A stretch of 49,981 nucleotides of DNA from Lachnospiraceae bacterium (GCA_030531245.1 JAUNOA010000006.1:1-49981), one strand, 5' to 3'; counted from the stretch's first letter, positions 1 to 8,925 are shown. The notes: generated by a model from the sequence alone, not told the origin. Translations and numbers: made by a program.

Positions 1-41
1 TTATTAGTCGTTCCGATTTCTCTTGCCGAGACGGCTTTCAT
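1..41 (-). CDS. 5' end of an unidentified gene, cut by the window edge
   Basis: An ATG at 41-39 opens a frame that runs off the window after 13 residues (MKAVSAREIGTTN). A GGGGGG ribosome binding site lies about 8 nt upstream. It begins 33 nt after the stop of the glycyl radical enzyme, so it is probably the next gene of the same operon. Too little is visible to name a product. MKA-V starts are common in zinc-type alcohol dehydrogenases, but that is only a guess. Confidence 0.5.
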   Translation of the reverse strand, partial: MKAVSAREIGTTN

Positions 42-74
42 CTTTGTATCCCCCCTTGTATTTATCTGAAATAA

Positions 75-2147
75 TTATACTACAAGTTCCATTCTTTTCA
101 TAATCTGATTTTGATAACACTCATCAAGTTCTACAAAATAACCGCTCCATCCCCAGACTCTTACTATCAGGTTTTTATGATTCTCCGGATGAAGCTTTGC
201 ATCCCTGAGCGTCTCCAGGTTTACAGCGTTTATCTGCATCTGATGACCTCCAAGATCGATAAATGTCTTTACAAATGCTGCAGTCTTTTCTATTGCTTCT
301 TCATTTCTGAACATTGTATCCGACAGCTCTATCGTAAGAGGCCCGCCGTTTGCGACTCTTTCCAGATTAGGTTTTGCAAATGATTTGATGATGGAAAACG
401 GTCCGTCAAGTCTGGTAAAGATACTCGGGCTGTAGTTTGCTGCAAACTGCTCTCCCTTTCTCCTTCCGTCCGGAGTTGCCTGTTCATTTTCAGACTGCCA
501 GATATAATACATGGCAGATCCTGTACCTGCACGGTAGATTCCGCCCATATCGTTTTTATGTCCTTCCAGAGCATCAGCAAACCAGTCCAGGAGCTTAACC
601 GCTATATCATCTGTCCTGTCATCATCATTACCGAACTTAGGTCCCTCGTAGCGCAGTTCATTTACAAGCTCGTCACGTCCCTCAAAATCATTTCTTAGTG
701 CATCGAGCATATCTCCCTTTGAAACCGTTTTATCCTCAAAGACATATTTTCTGATGCTTGCAAGGGAATCCACCGCCGTCGCGATCCCCGTACCGTGAAA
801 TCCGTAATTGTTATATTTGCATCCTTTTGATGCGTCGCGTCCGTTTTCGACGCATCCGTTCATTAGAAGTGACATAAGAGGTGCCGGTTCCATATAGACA
901 TTTTTTGCAGTATCACGCAGTCTGTCGGACTCCTTATATATCTCGGATTTCACATCCTCCATCAGTTCATCAAAGGAATCAAACTGCTCAAGCTTATTTA
1001 TAGAAGCAACGGCACATTTCGGAAAACTCATACCGTTGACATTTACGATATCTGTACCATAACCGGGTATGATGAATTCCCAGCATGCCGCAACTGTATA
1101 ATTGTATATATCCTCCTCGTCATATCCCCATCTGCGAAGTGCCTTTAACACTACATCATCATTGGAATACTGAGGAAAACCGATTCCGACCCTTGTAAGT
1201 TCGGTACCTCTTATATACTCTGATAAAGGTGTATTTTTATTTACCCTCAGATTGATCTTCGGATCGATGAGTTTTAGTTCCAGCGATGCCTGAAGACAAA
1301 GATCACTGAGATCATTAAAGCTTTCGCTGCCATCCTTATTGAGTCCTCCGAGCATCATACTCTGTCCGTTATCTCCCTGCTGCATGCCGGTATATAAATC
1401 GCTGTCCTTATTAAGTGAAATAAAGAACTCCTCTATCAGCTCCAGCGCAGTTTCACGGGTCAGTCTGCCGCTCTCAATATCATTCTTATAATATGGATAC
1501 ATATACTGATCGAATCGTCCCAGACCGTTGTGATAATTGAAGCTGCACCACAGACAGTAATGAATGACTCTCAGAAGCTGAAGTGCCTCCTGCAAAGTCT
1601 GCGGAGCATCACGCGTCACTTTATGCAGTACAAAAGCAGCTTCATGGTTTCCCGCTCTGTCAGCCTCATCGGCATACCTTTCCATAAAGTTCTGTATCAT
1701 CTCGAGTGTTGCACAAAGCGCATGCTCATATTGCGCTTCTTCAGGTTTACCTGCTTTTTCAAACTCAAGACCCAGTCTGTCAAGTTCAGCTTTCTTTTCT
1801 GTAAGCCCGCATTCCAGAAGATTCATATAATTCGGACAGATATTGCACAGTTTCCCCTGTTCATGTATATAATGCCTTGATCCGATTTCTTTGAACTCTT
1901 CTTCTGTAAATATCTCCGGCAGCGTAACCACCGTACGCATCATAATTATTTTCTCGTCGGGAAATACTACCGGTTTTTCCTCTGCAAGCACATCTCCAAG
2001 TCTGTAGACGCTTCTGTCCAGATCATCAAGGCCCATCTCCTTGTATCTGACAGCATATCGATACTTATCACCTTCCGGCTGTCTGTACTGATGATGTGCT
2101 TTGTCCTTTATATAAAAATCAAGCATCCTCTGTATTCTGTCTGTCAT
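75..2147 (-). CDS. Glycyl radical enzyme (pyruvate formate-lyase family), substrate unknown
   Basis: This is a 690-residue member of the PFL/glycerol dehydratase superfamily, oxygen-sensitive anaerobic enzymes that use a glycyl and a thiyl radical. The thiyl cysteine is most likely Cys355 in AACWEFIIPG. Glu357 sits in the C-x-E position of dehydratase-type members, where most have GCVE. The radical glycine is Gly666 in RVWGWSGYFVEL; the usual motif is RVxGY, so Trp replaces the conserved Tyr. At 690 residues it is shorter than most members (about 760-850). It has neither the CC pair of true PFL nor the GCVEP of B12-independent glycerol/propanediol dehydratase, so neither name should be used. 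The start follows AGGAGAG. The activase is encoded directly upstream and sugar-transport and isomerase genes precede it, so a sugar or polyol-derived substrate is inferred. Confidence 0.93.
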   Translation of the reverse strand: MTDRIQRMLDFYIKDKAHHQYRQPEGDKYRYAVRYKEMGLDDLDRSVYRLGDVLAEEKPVVFPDEKIIMMRTVVTLPEIFTEEEFKEIGSRHYIHEQGKLCNICPNYMNLLECGLTEKKAELDRLGLEFEKAGKPEEAQYEHALCATLEMIQNFMERYADEADRAGNHEAAFVLHKVTRDAPQTLQEALQLLRVIHYCLWCSFNYHNGLGRFDQYMYPYYKNDIESGRLTRETALELIEEFFISLNKDSDLYTGMQQGDNGQSMMLGGLNKDGSESFNDLSDLCLQASLELKLIDPKINLRVNKNTPLSEYIRGTELTRVGIGFPQYSNDDVVLKALRRWGYDEEDIYNYTVAACWEFIIPGYGTDIVNVNGMSFPKCAVASINKLEQFDSFDELMEDVKSEIYKESDRLRDTAKNVYMEPAPLMSLLMNGCVENGRDASKGCKYNNYGFHGTGIATAVDSLASIRKYVFEDKTVSKGDMLDALRNDFEGRDELVNELRYEGPKFGNDDDRTDDIAVKLLDWFADALEGHKNDMGGIYRAGTGSAMYYIWQSENEQATPDGRRKGEQFAANYSPSIFTRLDGPFSIIKSFAKPNLERVANGGPLTIELSDTMFRNEEAIEKTAAFVKTFIDLGGHQMQINAVNLETLRDAKLHPENHKNLIVRVWGWSGYFVELDECYQNQIMKRMELVV

Positions 2148-2226
2148 ATTCTCTCCTGTTATCTTTATACTAAAATCCGTATCAGCATACGGTATTGCAC
2201 GATTTATAACTGATACAAAGGTTGGA

Positions 2227-2352
2227 ACAAATATACAGCTTTGAGCGAGCCTTGGGAGACGTCGGTGCTTAGCGAACAGGCACTTGTGAGCTTAGCATCC
2301 GCTACGTCGGACATTGAGGCGCGAGCCGTCGAGTGAAAAGCTGTATATTTGT
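2227..2352. repeat. 126-bp MITE-like element with perfect 16-bp terminal inverted repeats
   Basis: The arms ACAAATATACAGCTTT (2227-2242) and its exact reverse complement (2337-2352) enclose 94 bp of GC-richer sequence. The interior has imperfect internal repeats (gcttagc twice, acgtcgg twice, cgagcc twice). A weaker outer pair, CGGTATTG near 2191 and CAATACCG near 2381, extends the symmetry. The element lies between the activase and GRE genes. No ORF or clear target-site duplication is visible. It may be a miniature mobile element or an mRNA-processing or attenuation hairpin. Confidence 0.6.
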
Positions 2353-2410
2353 GACAAACGGTATACGGAGATTTGTCCGGACAATACCGCTTGTTGATGA
2401 TATATTTTAT

Positions 2411-3256
2411 TCACAGTACCCTCACAGGGATGCTGTATTTTTCAAATTCAATAATCGATGTATCAACAGGACTCTCAATATTAAATCCCGGATCAAAACT
2501 CTGCCCGACCATCTGATACTTGGCTCCTGCCGTCTGATGATATGGCATAAGCTCAACCCTCACCAGATCATCTGCATCTTTCAACAGCTTCGCAACAGCA
2601 GCTTTATTCTCCTGCGTATCGGTTACTCCGGGAATAAGCGGAACTCTGATTATAAAGGGTTTTCCGCTTTTCTTCAGAATCTCCAGATTATTAAGGATCA
2701 TCCTGTTGCTTCTGCCTGTCCAGTACTCATGCTGTGTCTCATCGATCAGCTTAAGATCCAGCATGACAAAATCAATCCGTTCAAGTACGCGCGTAAATAC
2801 TGACGCGGTACAGTAACCGCAGGTTTCAATAGCTCGATGTATGCCTTCAAGCTTTTTCAGAAGTTCTATTACAAACTCTGCCTGAGCGGTCGGTTCGCCC
2901 CCGGATAAAGTGACTCCACCTCCGTTCATGTCAAAAACTGATTTATCTTTCAGAAGCTTCTCTGCCAGTTCATCCGCAGTATATTTTCTGCCGGCTATCC
3001 TTCTCAGATGCAGCGGACATACTCTTATGCACTTACCGCACGCAATGCATTCTTCCTCATGTTCACATTTATCTCTGCATTTATTACAGTGCAGACACCC
3101 GTTTTCACTGACCATTAACTGCGGTTCAAAAGAAAGTCCTTCCGGATTATGACACCACCTGCATCTGAGCGGGCAGCCTTTCAGAAAGACCGTTGTTCTC
3201 AGACCCGGTCCGTCAAAAACTGCCATTTGCTTGATGTCAAAAACTGTTCCGGTCAT
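2411..3256 (-). CDS. Glycyl-radical enzyme activating protein (radical SAM)
   Basis: A 281-residue activase that generates the glycyl radical on its partner by SAM cleavage. The GPGLRTTVFLKGCPLRCRWC segment carries the C-x3-C-x2-C radical-SAM cluster motif. A ferredoxin-like insert with eight cysteines (CLHCNKCRDKC and CIACGKCIRVC) follows, predicting two extra 4Fe-4S clusters as in most GRE activases outside true PFL. GGGVTLSGGEPT is the conserved SAM-binding stretch. The frame stays open to 3472, but the start at 3256 is chosen because it has AGGA 7-8 nt upstream and the family-typical N-terminus; the 72 residues above it come from structured intergenic DNA. The neighbouring GRE is the obvious substrate. 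Confidence 0.93.
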   Translation of the reverse strand: MTGTVFDIKQMAVFDGPGLRTTVFLKGCPLRCRWCHNPEGLSFEPQLMVSENGCLHCNKCRDKCEHEEECIACGKCIRVCPLHLRRIAGRKYTADELAEKLLKDKSVFDMNGGGVTLSGGEPTAQAEFVIELLKKLEGIHRAIETCGYCTASVFTRVLERIDFVMLDLKLIDETQHEYWTGRSNRMILNNLEILKKSGKPFIIRVPLIPGVTDTQENKAAVAKLLKDADDLVRVELMPYHQTAGAKYQMVGQSFDPGFNIESPVDTSIIEFEKYSIPVRVL

Positions 3257-3299
3257 AATAATTCCTAAAGCATATCTCTTGGGATATGATTTATTAATA

Positions 3300-3465
3300 T
3301 ACGTCCGGCAGTCCTGTCGTTTCGGGCTGCCTGCTGTTAATATACCGCATTTCGCTTGCGATATGCCCACGCCGAGCGCGGTCGCTTTAGCGACATAGTA
3401 CCTTTCGCGCGAGTGCGCATCCCGCGGAGCGTTTGTGTAACAGAAAATGCAGAGCAATTTACTGT
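3300..3465. other. GC-rich structured intergenic element
   Basis: This 166-bp stretch separates the isomerase from the activase. It holds several short inverted repeats, including GTCGC-TTTA-GCGAC and a longer imperfect hairpin from GTGTAACAG to CTGTTATAC (about 3434-3470). Repeated GCGCGAG and GAGCGCGG blocks give it a composition unlike the genes on either side. No convincing ORF or promoter was found. It could be a dispersed repeat of REP/BIME type or a processed mRNA spacer. It is not similar enough to the 2227-2352 element to call them one family by eye. Confidence 0.4.
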
Positions 3466-3470
3466 TATAC

Positions 3471-3499
3471 AAAAACCGAGGGGCCGGAAGGTCCCTCGG
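3471..3499 (-). terminator. Rho-independent terminator after the first FucI-like gene
   Basis: Read on the minus strand, CCGAGGGACC-ttcc-GGCCCCTCGG forms a strong stem with one mismatch and is followed by TTTTTG. It begins 12 nt after the isomerase stop codon. Activase and GRE expression would need readthrough or their own promoter. Confidence 0.8.
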
Positions 3500-3511
3500 C
3501 TGAAAAACTGA

Positions 3512-4990
3512 TTACTTCCAAGGATTCTCCGTTGGATATCTGACTCCTGCCGGCTGATTGTAACCGATTTCGCACGGACATACTCCAATGTACTTAAATA
3601 CCTCGAAGAGTGCCTTGCCGTGATGACCGAAAGCAACTGCTCCGTGATGTGGGAATCCCTTCTGGATAAGCACGTGTCTGTAGAAACGATCCATCTCAGG
3701 GATAGCAAATACACCGATTCCCCCGAATGAACGTGTAGCTACCGGCAGTACCTCTCCCTGTGCTATGTAAGCACGAAGGATATTGTCTGCTGTTGACTGA
3801 AGTCTGAAGAATGTGATTTCACCCGGCTGGATATCACCTTCAAGAGTTCCGTTTGTTACCTCTATCGGAAGCGCACGGGCCATAATCATCTGATACTTCA
3901 TCTCACAGAATGACAGCTTTTTGGATGACGTATTGCCGCAGTGGAATCCCATAAAGGTTTCGTTCTGACAGTAATCGAATTTGCCTTCGATATCTTCCTT
4001 ATACTGTGCCTTCGGAACTGTATTGTTGATATCAAGAAGCGTTACGATATCATCGGAAACGCATGTTCCGATATACTCGCTCAGGCATCCGTAGATATCA
4101 ACCTCACATGATACCGGAATACCCTGTGAAGTAAGACGTGAGTTTACATAGCATGGAACGAAGCCGAACTGTGTCTGGAATGCCGGCCAGCATTTTCCTG
4201 CGATAGCAACGTACTTACGATAACCCTTATGCTCATTAATCCAATCTTTTAAAGTAAGTTCATACTGAGCAAGCTTCTCAAGAACCTCCGGTTTCTTGTT
4301 TCCGGCGCCAAGCTCTGCTGCCATTTCTGCAGCAATCTCAGGAATCCTTGCATCTCCTGCATGCTTATTGAATGCCTCGAACAGATCCAGCTCTGAATTC
4401 TCTTCGATCTCGATTCCGAGGTTGAAAAGCTGTTTGATAGGTGCATTGCATGCCAGGAAATTAAGCGGACGAGGTCCGAAGCTTATGATCTTGAGGTCTG
4501 AAAGACCGATGACTGCTCTTGCAATCGGAAGAAAGTCATGGATCATATCAGCGCAATCCTCAGCATCTCCTACCGGATACTCCGGGATATAAGCCTTTAC
4601 ATTACGAAGCTGTAAATTGTAGCTTGCATTGAGCATACCGCAGAACGCATCACCACGTCCCTGAACAAGATCTTTCTCCTCTGCTGCTGCGCAGAACATC
4701 TTAGGTCCGTCGAAATGTTTTGCAAGAAGTGTCTCGGCTATCTCAGGTCCGAAGTTTCCGAGATATACGCAGAGTGCGTTACATCCTGCCTTCTTGATAT
4801 CTTCAAGAGCCTGAACCATGTGAATCTCGCTCTCAACGATGCAAATCGGACACTCATAGATGTCTTCTGCATCATATTTCTTTGCATATGCATCAACCAG
4901 TGCTTTGCGGCGATTAACTGAAAGTGACTCCGGGAAACAGTCGCGGCTTACAGCTACGATACCAACTTTTACTTTTGGAATGTTATTCAT
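3512..4990 (-). CDS. L-fucose/L-arabinose isomerase superfamily protein (first copy)
   Basis: A 492-residue protein of the FucI/AraA fold, metal-dependent aldose-ketose isomerases. Putative metal ligands are in SCEVDIYG (Glu296), LLDINN (Asp320) and FPHHGAVAFGHHG (His448/449); these match the Glu-Asp-His set of FucI by position and order. FHCGNTSSK (349-357) is another family block. The start has GGAGG 7 nt upstream. It lies 79 bp downstream of the permease gene and is followed by a terminator hairpin. The actual sugar is unknown. It differs strongly from classical FucI (about 590 residues) and AraA (about 500), so no gene symbol is given. The divergent unit carries a second, shorter relative. 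Confidence 0.85.
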   Translation of the reverse strand: MNNIPKVKVGIVAVSRDCFPESLSVNRRKALVDAYAKKYDAEDIYECPICIVESEIHMVQALEDIKKAGCNALCVYLGNFGPEIAETLLAKHFDGPKMFCAAAEEKDLVQGRGDAFCGMLNASYNLQLRNVKAYIPEYPVGDAEDCADMIHDFLPIARAVIGLSDLKIISFGPRPLNFLACNAPIKQLFNLGIEIEENSELDLFEAFNKHAGDARIPEIAAEMAAELGAGNKKPEVLEKLAQYELTLKDWINEHKGYRKYVAIAGKCWPAFQTQFGFVPCYVNSRLTSQGIPVSCEVDIYGCLSEYIGTCVSDDIVTLLDINNTVPKAQYKEDIEGKFDYCQNETFMGFHCGNTSSKKLSFCEMKYQMIMARALPIEVTNGTLEGDIQPGEITFFRLQSTADNILRAYIAQGEVLPVATRSFGGIGVFAIPEMDRFYRHVLIQKGFPHHGAVAFGHHGKALFEVFKYIGVCPCEIGYNQPAGVRYPTENPWK

Positions 4991-5033
4991 TTTGTGCCTC
5001 CATAAAAACTTAAAGTAATACTAAATTTAAAGA

Positions 5034-5053
5034 GCCCGGCAATAGGTCCGGGC
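5034..5053 (-). terminator. Hairpin after the permease gene, possible weak terminator
   Basis: On the minus strand GCCCGG-acctattg-CCGGGC is followed by TCTTTAAATTT. The stem is short and the U-tract interrupted. It may attenuate the distal genes or protect the transporter mRNA rather than stop transcription fully. Confidence 0.45.
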
Positions 5054-5069
5054 CCGGATTTATATATTA

Positions 5070-6095
5070 TTATCTCTTATTGATATACTTACGGACATCA
5101 ATAGCTACTGCGACGATGATGATGATACCACGGATAACGTACTGCAGGTACGCATTGACTCCGAGGAAGTACAGACCGTAGTTGATAGCCTGAAGAATGA
5201 TGGTACCGATTACTACGCCCTGTACAGTACCTATACCACCGTTGAAGGATACACCACCGATTACACAGCTGGCGATGGCATCCTGCTCATAGTTGATACC
5301 TGTTGAAGTACCTACTGACTGAACACGTGCACCCTCGAGGAATGAACCGATACCATACATGATACCTGCATAGATATATACGCTCATGATAGTCTTTGTA
5401 ACACTGATACCGGAAACCTCAGCAGCCTCGGTATTGCCGCCGACAGCAAACATATTCTTACCGAATGTCGTCTTGTTCCACATTACCCATGTAAATGCCG
5501 CAAGAACAAGATAAACAATTATAAGCCACGGGATACGAACATTACCGATCTTTATTGCGCTTGTAGCAAGATTCAGGTATTTCTGATCCAGCGATGAAAG
5601 AGCCTGTGTTGAACCTGAAGGCTGATTCTCAATATAGATACAGCAAAGACCGTAAGCAATCAGTGAAGAACCGAGTGTTACGATGAACGGATGCATGTGA
5701 AGCTTGGCAACGCCGAATCCGTTGAATGCCGAGAACAGTGTTGCAATCAGGATACAGATAAGCAACGCTACAACAACCGAAAGTCCCGTTACCTGCGTAA
5801 TCTGCGGATAATATCTTGAAGGGAATGTCGGTGACTGAAGCAAGGAAGCTGCAACAGCTGCTGTCAGTCCGAGTATACGTCCTACGGAAAGATCGGTACC
5901 TGCCAGAACGATAAGTCCGGCAACACCCAGTGCCAGGATACCCTTTGTTGAAGCCTGTTTCAGAATGTTGATAATATTTGCAACCGACAGGAACTTCGGG
6001 TTGATGCAAACGATAACAACCAGAATAACAAGTAAGATGAAATACAGTGCATATTTAAGCAAGAATTCACCGATATTTATTTTTTTCTTCTCCAT
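5070..6095 (-). CDS. mglC: Galactose/methyl-galactoside-type ABC transporter permease
   Basis: A 341-residue polytopic inner-membrane protein of the MglC/RbsC family (BPD_transp_2), with around eight to ten hydrophobic helices. The segments LALGVAGLIVLAGTDLSVGRILGL and GGVSFNGGIGTVQGVVIGT are typical of sugar permeases of this family. It would form the membrane channel with the upstream ATPase and lipoprotein. The start is preceded by AGGAG, and only 11 nt separate it from mglA. The MglB-like binding protein points to galactose, glucose or a related hexose, but the neighbouring enzymes hint at a less common sugar. Confidence 0.9.
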   Translation of the reverse strand: MEKKKINIGEFLLKYALYFILLVILVVIVCINPKFLSVANIINILKQASTKGILALGVAGLIVLAGTDLSVGRILGLTAAVAASLLQSPTFPSRYYPQITQVTGLSVVVALLICILIATLFSAFNGFGVAKLHMHPFIVTLGSSLIAYGLCCIYIENQPSGSTQALSSLDQKYLNLATSAIKIGNVRIPWLIIVYLVLAAFTWVMWNKTTFGKNMFAVGGNTEAAEVSGISVTKTIMSVYIYAGIMYGIGSFLEGARVQSVGTSTGINYEQDAIASCVIGGVSFNGGIGTVQGVVIGTIILQAINYGLYFLGVNAYLQYVIRGIIIIVAVAIDVRKYINKR

Positions 6096-6106
6096 AACTA
6101 ACTCCT

Positions 6107-7636
6107 TTATACGTATTTAGCCTGAAGGGCCATGATTGTCTCCTGCTCGCCCTGAACTCCTCCGAAATCCTTTCCTCTCTCTACGATACCTGCAAGCTGT
6201 CCGTTACTCATTACAAGTATACGGTCACAGATACCGATCAGTTCGGGCATCTCGGATGAGATGAAGCAAACTCCCTTACCCTGACGGGCAAGGTCAAGCA
6301 TAAGCTCATAAATCTCGTATTTGGCACCTACATCGATACCTCTTGTAGGCTCATCGAGAAGCAGAATATCAGGATTTGTGAGAAGCCAGCGGCTGAAGAT
6401 GACCTTCTGCTGGTTTCCGCCTGAAAGATTCTTAATAAGAGTCTTCTGTGAAGGAGTCTTAGTTTTCAGTTTATCTATATAGTCCGCTGTATCTTTCTGC
6501 ATTTCTTTGTCCGAAAGCAGTAAACCATGTCTGTAATTCTTCAGATTTGCAATAACGGAGTTGAACATGATATTTCCGTATGGGAAAATACCTGTCGCAC
6601 GTCTCTCCTCAGTAACCATCGCAAACCCGTTTTTGATGGATTCCTTGGGTGATCTGTTCTGAACTTCACTTCCGTTTACGATAATCTTTCCTTCAGCTTT
6701 TTCCATCGAACCGAAGATCGTGCTCAGAAGCTCTGTTCTTCTTGATCCTACCAGTCCGGCAATACCGAGAACCTCACCCTTTCGCAGTTCAAACGAAACA
6801 TTGTGACAGGTCGGCTCGTATTTGCCGGTGAGATTTTCAACCTTCATCATGATCTCATCACCCGGAGTATTTGTCTTTGCCGGGAAACGGTTGGACATAT
6901 CTCTGTTTACCATTCGTTTGATGATAACGTCGGTTGTGAGTTCTGACGTCGGATCTGTTGATTCCCATTTACCGTCCCGCATGATGGTTACCTCATCGGA
7001 TATCCTCATGATCTCATCCATCTTGTGAGAGATATAAATGATGCCGACACCCTGAGATGTAAGCTTCTTCATGATTCTGAACAGATGCTCAACTTCATCC
7101 TGGGTAAGTGATGATGTTGGCTCATCAAGCACAAGGATTTTGGCATCGTATGAAACTGCCTTTGCAATCTCAAGCATCTGTCTCTGTGATACAGTGTATG
7201 TACCGATGTTTTTTGTAACATCGACTTTGATTTCAAGGTCATTCATTATAGCTTCGGTATCAGCCTTCATCTTCTTGGCGTTAACCAGAGGACCGTTCAT
7301 CGGGAAACGTCCCATCCATATGTTCTCCATAACGCTGCGATACAGAACCTGATTCAGCTCCTGATGAACCATGGCAACACCGTGGTCAAGAGCATTTCTG
7401 GGGTTCACGAAGTTCACTTCTTCACCATTCATTCTGATGGTTCCGGAGTCTTTCTTATAAATACCGAAGAGACACTTCATAAGTGTTGATTTTCCGGCAC
7501 CGTTCTCACCCATAAGGGCATGAACAGTTCCCGGTCTCAGCTTCAGCTGAGCATGATCGAGTGCCTTAACACCCGGGAACTGCTTGTCGATGTCGATCAT
7601 CTCAAGCAAATATTTGTTATCGTCCAAATTTTCCAC
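6107..7636 (-). CDS. mglA: Sugar ABC transporter ATP-binding protein (MglA family)
   Basis: A 509-residue double ATPase of the MglA/RbsA class. The first domain has Walker A GENGAGKST (43-51), a TVSQRQ signature and ILVLDEPTSSL. The second domain has the degenerate GLVGSRRTE in place of a Walker A, as is usual for this family, with LSGGNQQK and LLLDEPTRGID. It energises sugar import with MglC and MglB. It sits between mglB and mglC and is probably co-transcribed from the divergent control region near 8.95 kb. Confidence 0.93.
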   Translation of the reverse strand: MENLDDNKYLLEMIDIDKQFPGVKALDHAQLKLRPGTVHALMGENGAGKSTLMKCLFGIYKKDSGTIRMNGEEVNFVNPRNALDHGVAMVHQELNQVLYRSVMENIWMGRFPMNGPLVNAKKMKADTEAIMNDLEIKVDVTKNIGTYTVSQRQMLEIAKAVSYDAKILVLDEPTSSLTQDEVEHLFRIMKKLTSQGVGIIYISHKMDEIMRISDEVTIMRDGKWESTDPTSELTTDVIIKRMVNRDMSNRFPAKTNTPGDEIMMKVENLTGKYEPTCHNVSFELRKGEVLGIAGLVGSRRTELLSTIFGSMEKAEGKIIVNGSEVQNRSPKESIKNGFAMVTEERRATGIFPYGNIMFNSVIANLKNYRHGLLLSDKEMQKDTADYIDKLKTKTPSQKTLIKNLSGGNQQKVIFSRWLLTNPDILLLDEPTRGIDVGAKYEIYELMLDLARQGKGVCFISSEMPELIGICDRILVMSNGQLAGIVERGKDFGGVQGEQETIMALQAKYV

Positions 7637-7663
7637 CCGATCCTTTTCTTTTTTTAATCAGCA

Positions 7664-7687
7664 GGTGCCCTGTATTTCAAGGGCACC
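7664..7687 (-). other. Intercistronic hairpin between mglB and mglA
   Basis: GGTGCCCT and AGGGCACC pair around a short loop just after the mglB stop codon, with no U-run downstream on the minus strand. Such hairpins after binding-protein genes commonly stabilise the upstream message so that the binding protein is made in excess. That role is inferred. Confidence 0.6.
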
Positions 7688-7711
7688 CGAAAAAATCAAA
7701 TGTTAATTAAA

Positions 7712-8854
7712 TCACTCTTTTGTGATCTTAGCGTATGGAATACGAACTGAGAATCCGTCGTCTGCCATCTTATAATCTGTTCCGTCAAGCCAGTCTTTGC
7801 CAAGAGCTCCGTTGATTGCCATGTAGATATTGCACTTGCCCATAGCATCGCCGTCCTGCTTAACTGTACCGTAAAGCTTGCCAGCGTTGATGTATTCAAT
7901 AGCTGTATCTGTTGCGTCAACACCGATAACTACGATCTCGTCGCCGCCGTCGCCAAGGTTGTAACCCTGCTCGTTAAGAGCTGCGATAACACCGATAGCC
8001 ATATCATCGTTGTTACAGAAGATAACGTCGATATTCTCTGCGCCGATAGCTGCAAGCTGTGCAACCATCATTTCCTGTGCCTTACCTGTATCCCAGTTAG
8101 CTACCTGGTTCTCAGCAAGTCTCTCAAGCGGAACGCCCTGCTCGATTGCTGTTGACTCTGAATATTCTGTACGTGCAATAGCCTCAGCATTGTTTACTTC
8201 GCCTTCGAACTCAAGGAATGTAACCTTGCCGTCGCCGTTTCTGTCAACCTTCTCAGGATTTGCCTTGTAGAGGTCAGCAAGGATTTCGCCCTGCATGATA
8301 CCAGCTTCTTCTGGCTTTGTTCCGATAAAGATTGAATTGTTGTTTGTTACGAGTGATGAATCGTTCGGCTCTTTGTTGTAGAAGAAGAACGGAACACCGT
8401 ACTGTGCACCAAGGTCTGCAAGATACTGTCCTGCTGATGTGTCACAAAGGTTGATGATGATGAGATCCTTGCCTGCTGCGAACATAACGTCTGCCTGGTT
8501 GTTCTGAGTTGCCTGATCATCGTTGCCGTCCTGCATTTCAAGGTTAACCTTTACTCCGAGTTCTGCACCGAGTTCCTCGGCATACTTCTCCATTGCTACA
8601 CGAACTGATGAACCGTATGTATCTGAATACTTCCATACAAGAACACCGATGTTTACTTCTGACTTGCCCTCAGCAACTGCTTCCTGTGCTGCTTCTTTAA
8701 CTGCTTCTGCTGCTTCCTGAACTGCAGGAGCTGCTTCTTCTGCAACCTTGGAAACTGTCTCAGCAGCCTGCTGTACGTCTACGGTTGAACCGCCACATGC
8801 TGCAAGAGAAAGAACCATAAGAGCTGCCATTGTAATAGCTACAAATTTCTTCAT
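7712..8854 (-). CDS. mglB: Galactose/glucose-type sugar-binding lipoprotein
   Basis: A 380-residue periplasmic-binding-protein-like lipoprotein. Residues 1-20 form a lipoprotein signal (LSLAAC, lipid Cys20), followed by an Ala/Glu-rich linker of about 40 residues. DRNGDGKVTFLEFEGE matches the calcium-binding loop of E. coli MglB, which supports the galactose/glucose-binding subgroup rather than ribose-binding RbsB. An in-frame ATG lies 15 nt further upstream at 8869, but GGAGG overlaps that codon and is well spaced for the one at 8854, so 8854 is used. First gene of the leftward operon. Confidence 0.92.
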   Translation of the reverse strand: MKKFVAITMAALMVLSLAACGGSTVDVQQAAETVSKVAEEAAPAVQEAAEAVKEAAQEAVAEGKSEVNIGVLVWKYSDTYGSSVRVAMEKYAEELGAELGVKVNLEMQDGNDDQATQNNQADVMFAAGKDLIIINLCDTSAGQYLADLGAQYGVPFFFYNKEPNDSSLVTNNNSIFIGTKPEEAGIMQGEILADLYKANPEKVDRNGDGKVTFLEFEGEVNNAEAIARTEYSESTAIEQGVPLERLAENQVANWDTGKAQEMMVAQLAAIGAENIDVIFCNNDDMAIGVIAALNEQGYNLGDGGDEIVVIGVDATDTAIEYINAGKLYGTVKQDGDAMGKCNIYMAINGALGKDWLDGTDYKMADDGFSVRIPYAKITKE

Positions 8855-8925
8855 TCTTTTTTCCTCCATAAAATTTTATATCCCGAATTACACATTTACG
8901 TAAGTCAGGAAAATTTACAACTTAT

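Noticed and set aside
75..2147. Annotation of the GRE as formate acetyltransferase or B12-independent propanediol dehydratase
   Set aside because: The active-site sequence has neither the Cys-Cys pair of PFL nor the GCVEP of those dehydratases.
3257..3472. N-terminal extension of 72 residues on the activase frame
   Set aside because: It lies in palindromic intergenic DNA, lacks family similarity, and a proper ribosome binding site with a normal start is present at 3256.
3512..4990. Assigning fucI or araA to the two isomerase-like genes
   Set aside because: Both are shorter and divergent from the characterised enzymes and the substrates are not evident.
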